NCBI GenBank assembly: GCA_015493185.1
Contig: WGDQ01000626.1
Location: 1-6,879, forward strand
Source: Planctomycetaceae bacterium
GTDB lineage: Bacteria > Planctomycetota > Planctomycetia > Pirellulales > JAEUIK01
Direction of reading: 5' to 3'
Length of the DNA: 6,879 bases
Shown: piece after piece, positions 1 to 6,267 of the stretch
Position numbering within the stretch: position 1 is the first letter of the stretch
How the letters are laid out: the number at the start of each line of letters is the position of its first letter
The notes under the pieces: generated by a model
What the model was told of the DNA's origin: nothing
The model's database searches: none
What the model saw: only the letters and a program-made list of their open reading frames with translations
Position numbers and translations under genes: made by a program

Positions 1-441
1 ACTACGGACCGCCGGCGGCCACCGATCCGTAGCCGCCGGTTCCCGCAATGTTGCCGCGCCGGTACGATAACCGCGTGTTCCGCTGCCGGCACGAATCGTA
101 AATGCATGTGGTTACCTGTCGCCATGCCCCTCGCCACTTGCCTGCGCAGCAGCGGTTTCAGCAGCGCGGGTTTCAACAGCCCGCCGTCGCTACACGCCAC
201 GGAACCACCACGGAAGTCGGCGACAGGCCATAAAACAGAAGAGAATCGCGGCAGGAAGCGGACCATGAGACAAAGCGGGCCGCCAAACGAGGAAGACCTC
301 GCCCCAAAGCGGATCGCGACTCAATCACGATCGCGACGCGAATCGCCAGCCCCTCGGTCATCGCCGGCACATGGGCGTCTGGCTGGGGACGACAGCACTG
401 AAAGCACTCCGCGCCCCTGGGTTCGCGCCCATCCCACAGAT

Positions 442-461
442 CAGATACAGACAGATACAGA
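442..461. repeat. Tandem duplication of a 10-bp unit
   Basis: CAGATACAGA occurs twice back to back (442-451 and 452-461), followed by TACC and preceded by a partial copy of the same A/C/G/T pattern. It is the only low-GC simple repeat in the first kilobase. It is most likely polymerase slippage; no function is suggested. Confidence 0.8.
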
Positions 462-635
462 TACCGTCGCAGTGTGCCGGCCAATCCGCGTCGTTCCGGC
501 TGATGTCGCGTTCACCACGTTCCGGCGACTCGCGTGCCCCCATTCCACCCCCTCGTTTTGTCAGCGCTGGCACAGCCGCCACTCAGCAGAAGGGAGCCTG
601 ACGTTTGGCGTTTTTACGATCCCAGCGGCGCCGCG

Positions 636-650
636 TTGTAAGCTTTACAA
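636..650. repeat. Operator-like palindrome TTGTAA-N3-TTACAA
   Basis: A perfect 6-bp inverted repeat with a 3-bp spacer, AT-rich inside GC-rich DNA, directly right of a 10-bp GC palindrome at 626-635 (GCGGCGCCGC). The form resembles a dimeric regulator site, but no promoter or gene start lies beside it, so a regulatory role is only a guess. Confidence 0.3.
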
Positions 651-993
651 ACTCCCAGACGATTGCACCATTCGCCCGGCCCAACCATCCACAAAATGGC
701 GCCCCCCCGCGTTCCTGACTGCCCCAGCCCAATGATCGAGGTGGCCTTCAACAACATCTGTCGCCATTGGCAGTTGCAACACAAACTCGGCCCGCGGTCG
801 CATGCAGTAACGCCCACCGGATACCCAAAAAGCCCGCCTCGCGTCGCACCTTTGGCACGCCATCTGCGAATAGTCTTCTCCCACTGAAGCGACCCAGCCG
901 CCCCGAGGCGTTCCCGCCGCCCGGGGCGAAGAGTTCGCCCGCCCATCTGCGGCGAGGCACCGTGAATCTTAGGAGCCGCCACGCCCAACGGCG

Positions 994-1012
994 AAAAAAG
1001 CCCGTCGCGGGC
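994..1012 (-). terminator. Possible minus-strand terminator (short stem, T6)
   Basis: Read on the minus strand, GCCCG (1012-1008), loop CGA, CGGGC (1004-1000) is followed at once by six T (999-994). The U tract is ideal, but the stem is only 5 bp with a 3-nt loop. If real, it would end a transcript coming from the right, for which there is no firm gene. The same bases form an internal hairpin in the + strand structure. Confidence 0.3.
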
Positions 1013-1034
1013 AAGCACCATCTTTTCACGGTCC

Positions 1035-1089
1035 GAGAGCCCCCGCGGTCGATTTTCCCGCAGCCGACCGCCGGGGCTCTTCTCTTTTT
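1035..1089 (+). terminator. Strong intrinsic terminator
   Basis: Bases 1035-1051 pair with 1065-1081 over 17 positions with one C-C mismatch (1044/1072) and one G-T wobble at the base. The loop is 13 nt (1052-1064). The descending arm is followed by CTC and five T (1085-1089). The opposite strand lacks a T tract after the stem, so it acts on + strand transcription. It implies a + strand transcript arriving from the left, although no protein gene is visible there. Confidence 0.7.
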
Positions 1090-1423
1090 ATCTCCCTATC
1101 TGCCCGCTTCTTCCGTACGCCCGGCACCCTTGCCGCGCGCTCCGCAGGTACACAATCGATCTGGATCTTTGCGCTATTCGAGCGGTCCGGTCGCATTCGG
1201 CCGTTTTATCATGCCGGCCCCTCGCCCTGTGGACGATTCCTCCGGCGTCTCGCAGCCGTACCAGCCGGCCAGCTCGACCAAGCTGCGTCACGTGATTCCG
1301 ACCAGTTTTTGCCCGGTTTGCGATGCCGCACACACCCCATGGCCATGGGCCCGTTCGCCAAATAGACAATCCGGCCGCAGGATACAAAACCGCTCGCTTC
1401 GCTCGGGTGCCGACCATATCTGC

Positions 1424-1452
1424 TTGAGTCGAACCCGGCATCGGCGTATACT
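1424..1452 (+). promoter_or_regulatory. Sigma70-like promoter of the winged-helix gene
   Basis: TTGAGT (1424-1429, 4 of 6 to consensus) and TATACT (1447-1452, 5 of 6) are separated by exactly 17 bp. Transcription would start near 1459, leaving a leader of about 190 nt before the start codon at 1648. It is the best -35/-10 pair between the terminator at 1089 and that gene. Confidence 0.55.
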
Positions 1453-1518
1453 TCCGCGCAGCGGGATAACGCGTCGTCAGGCAACTCGGTCGTGTTGCTC
1501 ATGCGGCTGGCTGGCGCC

Positions 1519-1554
1519 GCGTTGTGCGCCGTCGATCTGAGAACAGCGCAACGC
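1519..1554 (+). promoter_or_regulatory. Leader hairpin upstream of the winged-helix gene
   Basis: GCGTTGTGC (1519-1527) pairs with GCGCAACGC (1546-1554) over 9 positions with one wobble, across an 18-nt loop. It lies inside the predicted leader, about 94 nt before the start codon and clear of the ribosome binding site. No T tract follows, so it is not a terminator. It may affect mRNA stability or be incidental. Confidence 0.35.
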
Positions 1555-1647
1555 CTGCACGTTTTGCTCCCGGAAAGCAACCACGGAGCTTTTCCGCCGC
1601 CGATCGAGGAACGCTGCTTCTCTACATGCAAAAGGGGAGGTACACGG

Positions 1648-1869
1648 ATGGCCACGGCAGCTTACAGTTCGTGCATCGACCAGATTGGTGAAACCGCCGG
1701 GGCTGTGTGGCGGTTGTTGGATGAGCGCGGCCCGCTGAGCTTGTCCAAATTGGCCCGGGAAATCGACGAACCCCGCGATGTCGTCATGCAGGCCGTCGGC
1801 TGGCTGGCGCGAGAAAACAAAATCCGTATCGAAGAGGAAGCACGCAGCCGAGTCGTCTACCTCTGCTAA
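1648..1869 (+). CDS. Small winged-helix (DUF2582-type) protein
   Basis: This is a 73-residue protein that resembles the winged helix-turn-helix family PF10771 (DUF2582). The family signature is visible: an N-terminal IGETAGAVWRLL helix (about residues 13-24), the GPLSLSKLAREID segment forming the helix-turn-helix (28-40), RDVVMQAVGWLARENKI as the recognition helix and turn into the wing (43-59), and a short IEEEARSRVVYL wing strand. Length matches the family, whose members are mostly a single domain. The start at 1648 is favoured over an in-frame upstream extension because GGGGAGG (1634-1640) sits 7 nt before it and because the family begins here. It has its own promoter and terminator, so it appears monocistronic. 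A role in binding DNA is inferred from the fold; its targets are unknown. The family has also been discussed as a protein-interaction domain. Confidence 0.85.
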   Translation: MATAAYSSCIDQIGETAGAVWRLLDERGPLSLSKLAREIDEPRDVVMQAVGWLARENKIRIEEEARSRVVYLC

Positions 1870-1878
1870 ACGACCTGT

Positions 1879-1919
1879 TCGGGCACCCTTGTCCGCTTTG
1901 CCCGAGTTTTCTTCTCCTT
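1879..1919 (+). terminator. Intrinsic terminator of the winged-helix gene
   Basis: TCGGGCA (1879-1885) and TGCCCGA (1899-1905) form a perfect 7-bp stem with a 13-nt loop. It is followed by GTTTTCTTCTCCTT. It lies ten bases past the stop codon, where a terminator is expected, and separates this unit from greA. Confidence 0.6.
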
Positions 1920-2019
1920 GCGGCTCCTCGCGCGCGATCGCACCGTCTGCACCAAGGCAGCGATGCGATTGCGCACGCCGGCCCGGTGGGCCCGATCGTT
2001 CGCCTTCAAACCAAACGGG

Positions 2020-2048
2020 TTGACATCATCTTTCTCGATACTTGCAAT
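2020..2048 (+). promoter_or_regulatory. Sigma70-like promoter of greA
   Basis: A consensus -35 box TTGACA (2020-2025) is followed by a 17-bp spacer and TGCAAT (2043-2048, 4 of 6 to TATAAT). The start site would fall near 2055, giving a leader of about 80 nt. It lies downstream of the winged-helix terminator, so greA should be independently transcribed. Confidence 0.6.
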
Positions 2049-2063
2049 ACGCCTTCGCGGCGC

Positions 2064-2083
2064 GGCCACGGTGCCACGTGGCC
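2064..2083 (+). promoter_or_regulatory. Hairpin in the greA leader
   Basis: GGCCACG (2064-2070) and CGTGGCC (2077-2083) form a perfect 7-bp stem with a 6-nt loop, just after the predicted transcription start. There is no T tract, so it is not a classical terminator. A smaller 4-bp hairpin (2050-2053/2059-2062) lies directly upstream. In E. coli the greA leader gives rise to short RNAs (GraL); whether this leader acts similarly is speculation. Confidence 0.4.
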
Positions 2084-2133
2084 CAACATGCCGCGACTAC
2101 TTGATGTGAGAAACAATAGACGAGGTTTCAACA

Positions 2134-2619
2134 ATGTCTGATCGCGTCCCGATGACCAAAACGGGCTACGAAAAACTCAAAGCCGAGTTGGAGCATCTCG
2201 AACAAGTCGAAATGCCGAAGCTGGCGCAGCGCGTGGCCGATGCCCGCAGCGAAGGCGATCTGTCGGAAAATGCCGAATACCACGGTGCCCGAGAATCGCA
2301 GGGCATGCTTCAGGCAAAAATCAACCTGCTGCGCGATAAGCTGAACCGGGCCCACTTGATCGATCCCTCGAAACTCCCCAAGGGCGAGGTGGTCATGGGC
2401 TGCACCGTCCGCGTTCGCGATCTCGATTTGGGCGACGAAGAAGAGTTCGTGCTTGTCGGGGCGGGTGAAGAAGATTACGACGCCGGCAAGATTCTCGTCA
2501 CCAGCCCCTTGGCCCAAGGCCTGATTGGCAAAAAGAAAGGCGATCGCGTCGCAATCGACGTACCGGCCGGCACGCTGAATTTCGAAATTCTCGACATCCG
2601 TTTCGACGACGAAGCCTAA
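2134..2619 (+). CDS. greA: Transcription elongation factor GreA
   Basis: GreA enters the RNA polymerase secondary channel and stimulates cleavage of the 3' end of backtracked RNA, rescuing stalled elongation complexes. The 161 residues match the usual length. Residues 1-76 are the N-terminal coiled coil, beginning with the typical PMTKTGYEKLKAEL pattern. At its tip is GDLSENAEYH (41-50), whose D42 and E45 correspond to the two acidic residues (D41 and E44 in E. coli) that hold the catalytic Mg2+. Residues 80-158 form the FKBP-like C-terminal domain, including SPLAQGLIGKKKGD and the closing FEILDIRF strand. The start is set by GAGG at 2122-2125, 8 nt upstream. It has its own promoter and converges with the efflux pump gene on its right. 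The protein appears complete, with no odd residues. Confidence 0.98.
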   Translation: MSDRVPMTKTGYEKLKAELEHLEQVEMPKLAQRVADARSEGDLSENAEYHGARESQGMLQAKINLLRDKLNRAHLIDPSKLPKGEVVMGCTVRVRDLDLGDEEEFVLVGAGEEDYDAGKILVTSPLAQGLIGKKKGDRVAIDVPAGTLNFEILDIRFDDEA

Positions 2620-2673
2620 CGGCCTCGATAAAGAATCGTCGAAGCAGTCGCTCTGGCTGAAACAGCTCCATCC

Positions 2674-2719
2674 AAAAAACCAGGGAGCAGCTCGGCGCGC
2701 TTCAAGCCGCACCTGCTTC
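2674..2719 (-). terminator. Probable terminator of the efflux operon
   Basis: Bases 2684-2690 pair with 2713-2719 (7 bp, one wobble), and an inner stem pairs 2693-2696 with 2706-2709 around a 9-nt loop. On the minus strand the stem is followed by CTGG and six T (2679-2674). It lies about 320 nt past the pump stop codon. On the + strand the tail is only TCTCGTATC, so it may act weakly there for greA. Confidence 0.45.
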
Positions 2720-2749
2720 TCTCGTATCTGCCTGCAACGATGTCTGCAA

Positions 2750-2777
2750 CGGCCCTGTCCGAACCAGCCGGTTTTTT
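2750..2777 (+). terminator. Weak candidate terminator for greA
   Basis: CGGC (2750-2753) can pair with GCCG (2767-2770), followed by G and six T (2772-2777). An alternative 4-bp stem, AACC/GGTT (2762-2765/2770-2773), exists. The U tract is good but the stems are short, so this is a tentative call 130 nt after greA. Confidence 0.3.
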
Positions 2778-3039
2778 CCGCCTTTCTCCCTTCTCCCTTG
2801 CCAACGATTCAGGTCTTCCAGCAAACCGTTAAGCCGTCGAAGGGCGCAAGGCCGCGCTTGCTCCACCCCGCGGCAATGATCGTTTCTAACTGCGGGTCGG
2901 TGCCCTGCATATGCACGCTGGCATCGGTGACTGTTCATCTCGCAGCGTCGGCCGATCGCCGGTCGGCGCACAGGGGCGCCCGCCGGCCGGCATGCGTGCA
3001 ATCATTGCCTTCTGCACGATGCGGGGCGTTTCGCGCCGT

Positions 3040-6000
3040 TCATCCGGTCGTTGTTTGCCGGTGGCCTCGCAACAAAACGCCTACTCGCCCAAGCTGCCGC
3101 CCGATTGCCGCGGGTATCGAGTACGCCAGGCTATAGGCCACGGGAATCACCACCAGCGTCAGCACCGTGGCAAAAGCCAACCCGTACACCACCGCGCCGC
3201 AAAGCGGCTGCCAGAATTCCGCACCACCCGACCAGTTGCGAAACAGCGGCCACATGCCGCCAATCGTGGTCACCGTGGTCAGCAACACCGGCCGCAAGCG
3301 ATTCACGCCCGCCTCGATCAACGCGTCGTTCACGCTCAGCCCGCGGGCACGCGCCTGATTGGCAAAATCGACCAGCACAATCGCATCGTTGACCACAATG
3401 CCCGTCAATGCCACCAGACCGATAAACGACGCCAGGCTGAACGTGAAGTCGGAAACCCACATGCCGAAAATCACCCCGACAAAGCTCAACGGCACGGTCA
3501 GCAAAACGACCGCCGCCTGCCGGAAACTGTTGAACTGCACGACCAGAATCGCGGCGATGAGCACGATCCCCACGATCATGCTTTGCATCAGATAGGTCAT
3601 GTTTTCGTCGCGTTCCTCGTTCTCGCCGGTGAAGGTGGCCCGCATTCCTTCGGCCGGTGTGTGCGGCATGCCGAGAAAGCTCATCGCGTCGCCCCGCACG
3701 GGCCGGAACCCGAGCTCAGGCAAAATCTCTCGCCGCAACACGCGGAACACATCGTCCGGGTAAATTTTTTCCTCGTCTTTCACGTCGCACCGAACCACGA
3801 CGGCCCGGCTATGCTCCCAGCGGTTCACGGCATACAGGCCGTTGCGCCGCTCCACCGTGCAAAGCTCGCCCACGGTGGCCTGCATGCCGGTGGGGCTCAC
3901 CAGTGTGATGCCGGTCAAGTTGTCTTTGTGTTGCTGAAACTCGGGCGCCACTTGGATGCGCAGCGTCACATCCTCGTCGTCGATCGAAAGCTCGATGCTC
4001 GAATCGCCCAACACCGCCGTTTGCACGGCCTGCGCCACGTCGCTTTCACTCAGCCCAAACAAGCCCACCACGTCGGGGTTCGGCTCAATCACAATTTCCG
4101 GGCTGAAGGGGCGATAGTCGGTGCCCACCTCCACGGTGCCGCGCACCTGCTCGAGTCGCCGAGTCAATATGCCGGCCATCTCACCCAACAGGTCGAGGTT
4201 CTTTCCGGTCAATCGCACGGCTACGTCGTAACCGCCCGGCGGGCCTTCTTCACGCTCCTCGATGCGATAGATGAGCCCCGGCCAGGGTTTGATCTTTTGC
4301 TGAAGCTCGCGAATGATCTCTCGCTGATGCCGGCGTCCCTCCATTGCCGGAATCAGCTCGCACATCACTTTGCCAAACTCGGGCCCGGTGGCCGGATCGC
4401 TTTCCAACCGGCTGGCCAAACCTCCCGACGAACCGATTGCCGTAACAAAGTGCCGCAGTTCGCCCGTTTCCAGCAAGTCGTAAAGCGGCTCGGTCACCAC
4501 CTGCGAGGCCTCGATCGTCTCTTCGATGCTGTAACCCAGCGGCAACTCGAAGTTGATCTCGAACTGCCCATAATCGCTCTGCGGAAAGAATGTTTTGCCG
4601 ATCACGCCCAGGCCAATCATGGCAAAGGCCCATGCCACGGCCAGCCCGCAGCAGGCCATCACCACCCAACGGTGCCCAATCGAATACACGAGCATCCGGT
4701 GGTAAAGCCGAGTGAACGCGCCGTGTGGCACCGTGCGCTGGTTCCCCTCGCCCAGCGCGTCTCTCTCGGCAGCCGCCACAGTGTGTCTCGACGGTTGTCG
4801 CGTATACCAAAGGCTGGCAATCACTGGGATCAGAAAATGATCGACCATCACCGAGCCGAGCAGCGCCACGCTTACCACCTTGGGCATCATTCCCATGAAG
4901 TCGCCCATGATGCCCGGCACCATCAACATCGGCAGAAAGGCGGCCACGGTCGTCAAGTCGGCGGCAATCACCGGAATGCCCACCTCGTCAATTCCCCGCT
5001 TGGCGGCCAGCGTCGGCGGCTCACCCCGTTCGATGTGCCGGTGAATGTTCTCGGCCACGATGATCGCCCCATCAACCACCATCCCCAACACCAGGATGTA
5101 GCTGAAAATCACCATGCTCGAGATCGGAATGTTCGCGCCCCACAAGAAAATCAGCGCCACGGCCGTGCTGAACGGTATGGCCAGCAGCACCAGCAGCGAG
5201 ATGCGCATGCCCATGGCCCACGTCAGAATCACCAGCACCAGCAAACCGCCGAAAACGGCGCTCGATCCCAGCACCTTGAACATGATGCCGATGTCCTGCG
5301 ACACATCGCGCGTGCACGACATCTTGACGTGCGGAAACTCCTCTTGCAGTTCGGCTACCCGCTGCTTCACCAGCTTGGCGGTGGCCAGCGTATTGATGTT
5401 CGACTCTTTGTTCACAATGATCGTGGCACTGTCGCGACCATCGAACTGAGCAAAGCTCTTCAGCCGCCGATAGGTATCCTTCACCTCGGCAATGTCGCCC
5501 ACGCGGATCACCACGCCCTGTTTGGTGCGAATCACCACGTCGCGAATGTCGTCTACCCCGCGGAACTTGGTCTTCAACACCACCTGCCTGTCGAACTGCT
5601 GCGAGTTCAACGGCCCGCCCGGCGCTTCGATGTGCGCCCGACGCAGCGCGTCGCGCACCTCGGCAATCGTCAGGCCGTATTCGGCCATCAGTTGCGGGTT
5701 CAAATTCACGTGAATTTCGCGCTCGCGGCCGCCGAAAAGCTGCGTGTTGGCCACGCCGGGCACCTTTTCCAGATCGTCCTGCACGTCTTCGGCAATCTGC
5801 TTCAGCGCCCGTTCGTCGAAGTCCTTCGGCCCGGTCAGCGTGACCAGCATGATCGGCGCGCTCTCGAAGTCGATCTTCATGATCTGCGGCTGAATCTCGC
5901 GGCCCACGGGCAGCTCGTTGCGAATCTGGTTCACCAGATGCTCAACGTCGGTCCTGGCTTCGTGCCCATCCACGCCATCGAGAAACACCACCTGCGTTAC

Positions 6001-6267
6001 GCTCGATCCGCGCATGCTGGTCGAGGCGACAAAATCCACGCGGTCCAGCCCTTGCAGCGCTTCTTCGATCTTGCGCGTAATCTGCTCTTCCACCTCGGTA
6101 GGCTCAGCCCCCGGGTAGGGCACCGCCACCAGAACCACGGCCGTGTTGATGGCCGGTGAGCGCTGCACCGCGATTTGCAGCGCGGCCACCACCGCAATCA
6201 GCACCACCACCACCGTGCCCACCAGCACAATGCGAGGTCGATCGATTGCCTGACGACTGATCTTCAT
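3040..6267 (-). CDS. RND-family efflux pump, inner-membrane subunit
   Basis: A complete 1075-residue AcrB-type transporter that should export substrates from the periplasm or inner membrane, driven by the proton gradient, as a trimer with an adaptor and outer-membrane channel. TM1 (about 13-33) is followed by a large periplasmic loop with the family YPGAEPTEVEEQIT motif (51-64). TM2-TM6 span about 333-487, TM7 about 533-555, and a second periplasmic loop runs to about 892. TM8-TM12 lie at about 893-1048, with the RLRPVLLTT motif at 990-998. TM4 reads GMVVDGAIIVAEN: D399 is kept, but the second aspartate of AcrB (D408) is G400. TM10 reads GIVVNDAIVLVDFAN: the AcrB lysine K940 aligns to N960, next to D961. 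The start gives a normal N terminus (MKISRQAIDRP), but no good ribosome binding site precedes it, only GAG in CTGAGCG. It lies downstream of its adaptor. Substrate (drug or metal) cannot be told from the sequence; the VDGA pattern in TM4 also occurs in metal-type pumps such as CzcA. Confidence 0.97.
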   Translation of the reverse strand: MKISRQAIDRPRIVLVGTVVVVLIAVVAALQIAVQRSPAINTAVVLVAVPYPGAEPTEVEEQITRKIEEALQGLDRVDFVASTSMRGSSVTQVVFLDGVDGHEARTDVEHLVNQIRNELPVGREIQPQIMKIDFESAPIMLVTLTGPKDFDERALKQIAEDVQDDLEKVPGVANTQLFGGREREIHVNLNPQLMAEYGLTIAEVRDALRRAHIEAPGGPLNSQQFDRQVVLKTKFRGVDDIRDVVIRTKQGVVIRVGDIAEVKDTYRRLKSFAQFDGRDSATIIVNKESNINTLATAKLVKQRVAELQEEFPHVKMSCTRDVSQDIGIMFKVLGSSAVFGGLLVLVILTWAMGMRISLLVLLAIPFSTAVALIFLWGANIPISSMVIFSYILVLGMVVDGAIIVAENIHRHIERGEPPTLAAKRGIDEVGIPVIAADLTTVAAFLPMLMVPGIMGDFMGMMPKVVSVALLGSVMVDHFLIPVIASLWYTRQPSRHTVAAAERDALGEGNQRTVPHGAFTRLYHRMLVYSIGHRWVVMACCGLAVAWAFAMIGLGVIGKTFFPQSDYGQFEINFELPLGYSIEETIEASQVVTEPLYDLLETGELRHFVTAIGSSGGLASRLESDPATGPEFGKVMCELIPAMEGRRHQREIIRELQQKIKPWPGLIYRIEEREEGPPGGYDVAVRLTGKNLDLLGEMAGILTRRLEQVRGTVEVGTDYRPFSPEIVIEPNPDVVGLFGLSESDVAQAVQTAVLGDSSIELSIDDEDVTLRIQVAPEFQQHKDNLTGITLVSPTGMQATVGELCTVERRNGLYAVNRWEHSRAVVVRCDVKDEEKIYPDDVFRVLRREILPELGFRPVRGDAMSFLGMPHTPAEGMRATFTGENEERDENMTYLMQSMIVGIVLIAAILVVQFNSFRQAAVVLLTVPLSFVGVIFGMWVSDFTFSLASFIGLVALTGIVVNDAIVLVDFANQARARGLSVNDALIEAGVNRLRPVLLTTVTTIGGMWPLFRNWSGGAEFWQPLCGAVVYGLAFATVLTLVVIPVAYSLAYSIPAAIGRQLGRVGVLLRGHRQTTTG

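Larger units (their letters stand above)
899..1089 (+). ncRNA. Candidate structured RNA ending in an intrinsic terminator
   Basis: On the + strand this stretch can fold almost completely. The elements are: (a) an 11-bp hairpin 899-910/918-928 with A906 bulged and loop 911-917; (b) a competing 7-bp hairpin 924-930/934-940 with a GAG loop; (c) a perfect 8-bp helix, 959-966 with 1025-1032, enclosing hairpins 982-985/990-993 (CAAC loop) and 1000-1004/1008-1012 (TCG loop), which gives a three-way junction; (d) the 17-bp terminator hairpin at 1035-1081 with a T-rich tail. No open frame runs convincingly through it. The RNA family is not one I recognise, the 5' end is unknown and no clear promoter was found. 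High GC makes chance hairpins common, so this is a structural hypothesis. Confidence 0.35.
1..1423. other. Long gene-free region with stable hairpins
   Basis: I find no convincing protein gene here on either strand. Open frames exist, but their translations are dominated by Arg, Pro, Ser, His and Cys with no family motif, as expected of non-coding GC-rich DNA, and none has a convincing ribosome binding site. What can be seen is a set of inverted repeats: 2-8 with 26-32; a 6-3-6 palindrome at 636-650; a bulged 11-bp hairpin at 899-928; an overlapping 7-bp hairpin at 924-940; an 8-bp helix closing 959-1032; and a terminator at 1035-1089. There is also a 10-bp tandem duplication at 442-461 and a run of seven C at 702-708. 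No tRNA, rRNA, tmRNA, SRP RNA or RNase P signature was recognised. It could be a large non-coding RNA locus, a decayed gene or ordinary spacer. Confidence 0.6.
2620..3039. other. Intergenic region between convergent genes
   Basis: This is 420 nt between the ends of greA and the RND pump gene. No credible protein gene is seen. The open frames across it on both strands are Arg/Pro/His/Cys-rich and lack motifs. It holds terminator-like hairpins for both directions (2674-2720 and 2750-2777), and a small duplication of CTGCAACG separated by ATGT near 2734-2753. Confidence 0.7.

Noticed and set aside
3..32. Possible C-terminus of an upstream + strand gene (YGPPAATDP then TAG)
   Set aside because: Nine codons are too few to judge, and the bases also form an inverted repeat (2-8/26-32) that explains part of the pattern.
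415..437. tRNA T-arm-like GGGTTCGCGCCC
   Set aside because: The conserved A after TTCG is missing, the stem is only 4 bp and no acceptor, D or anticodon arms are found.
106..735. 209-codon + strand open frame
   Set aside because: It is open to the window start and rich in Arg, Pro and Ser, with no motif, no ribosome binding site and no plausible initiation context.
614..1021. 135-codon minus-strand open frame and the overlapping 79-codon frame with a CxxC motif (645-884)
   Set aside because: The CxxC pair alone is not a zinc ribbon, codon choice is not biased, and overlapping frames are equally open.
1209..1270. Minus-strand GAGGAATCGTCCACAGGGC resembling the RNase P RNA GAGGAAAGTCC region
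   Set aside because: The match is imperfect, and the other conserved RNase P segments are absent on that strand.
1420..1440. Minus-strand GGGTTCGACTC resembling a tRNA T loop
   Set aside because: The flanking bases do not form the T stem and no cloverleaf can be built upstream.
767..1540. 257-codon + strand open frame
   Set aside because: It runs through the terminator hairpin at 1035-1089 and the promoter at 1424-1452, and its Arg/Pro/Ser/Cys-rich product has no recognisable domain.
1492..1647. N-terminal extension of the winged-helix protein by 52 codons
   Set aside because: The extension is Cys/Arg-rich and unlike the family, and a strong ribosome binding site (1634-1640) precedes the internal ATG at 1648.
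2911..6159. A + strand open frame of more than 1000 codons opposite the RND pump gene
   Set aside because: It is the antisense shadow of the pump gene: His, Arg and Gln-rich with no domain, arising from high third-position GC. The minus-strand frame has clear RND motifs.
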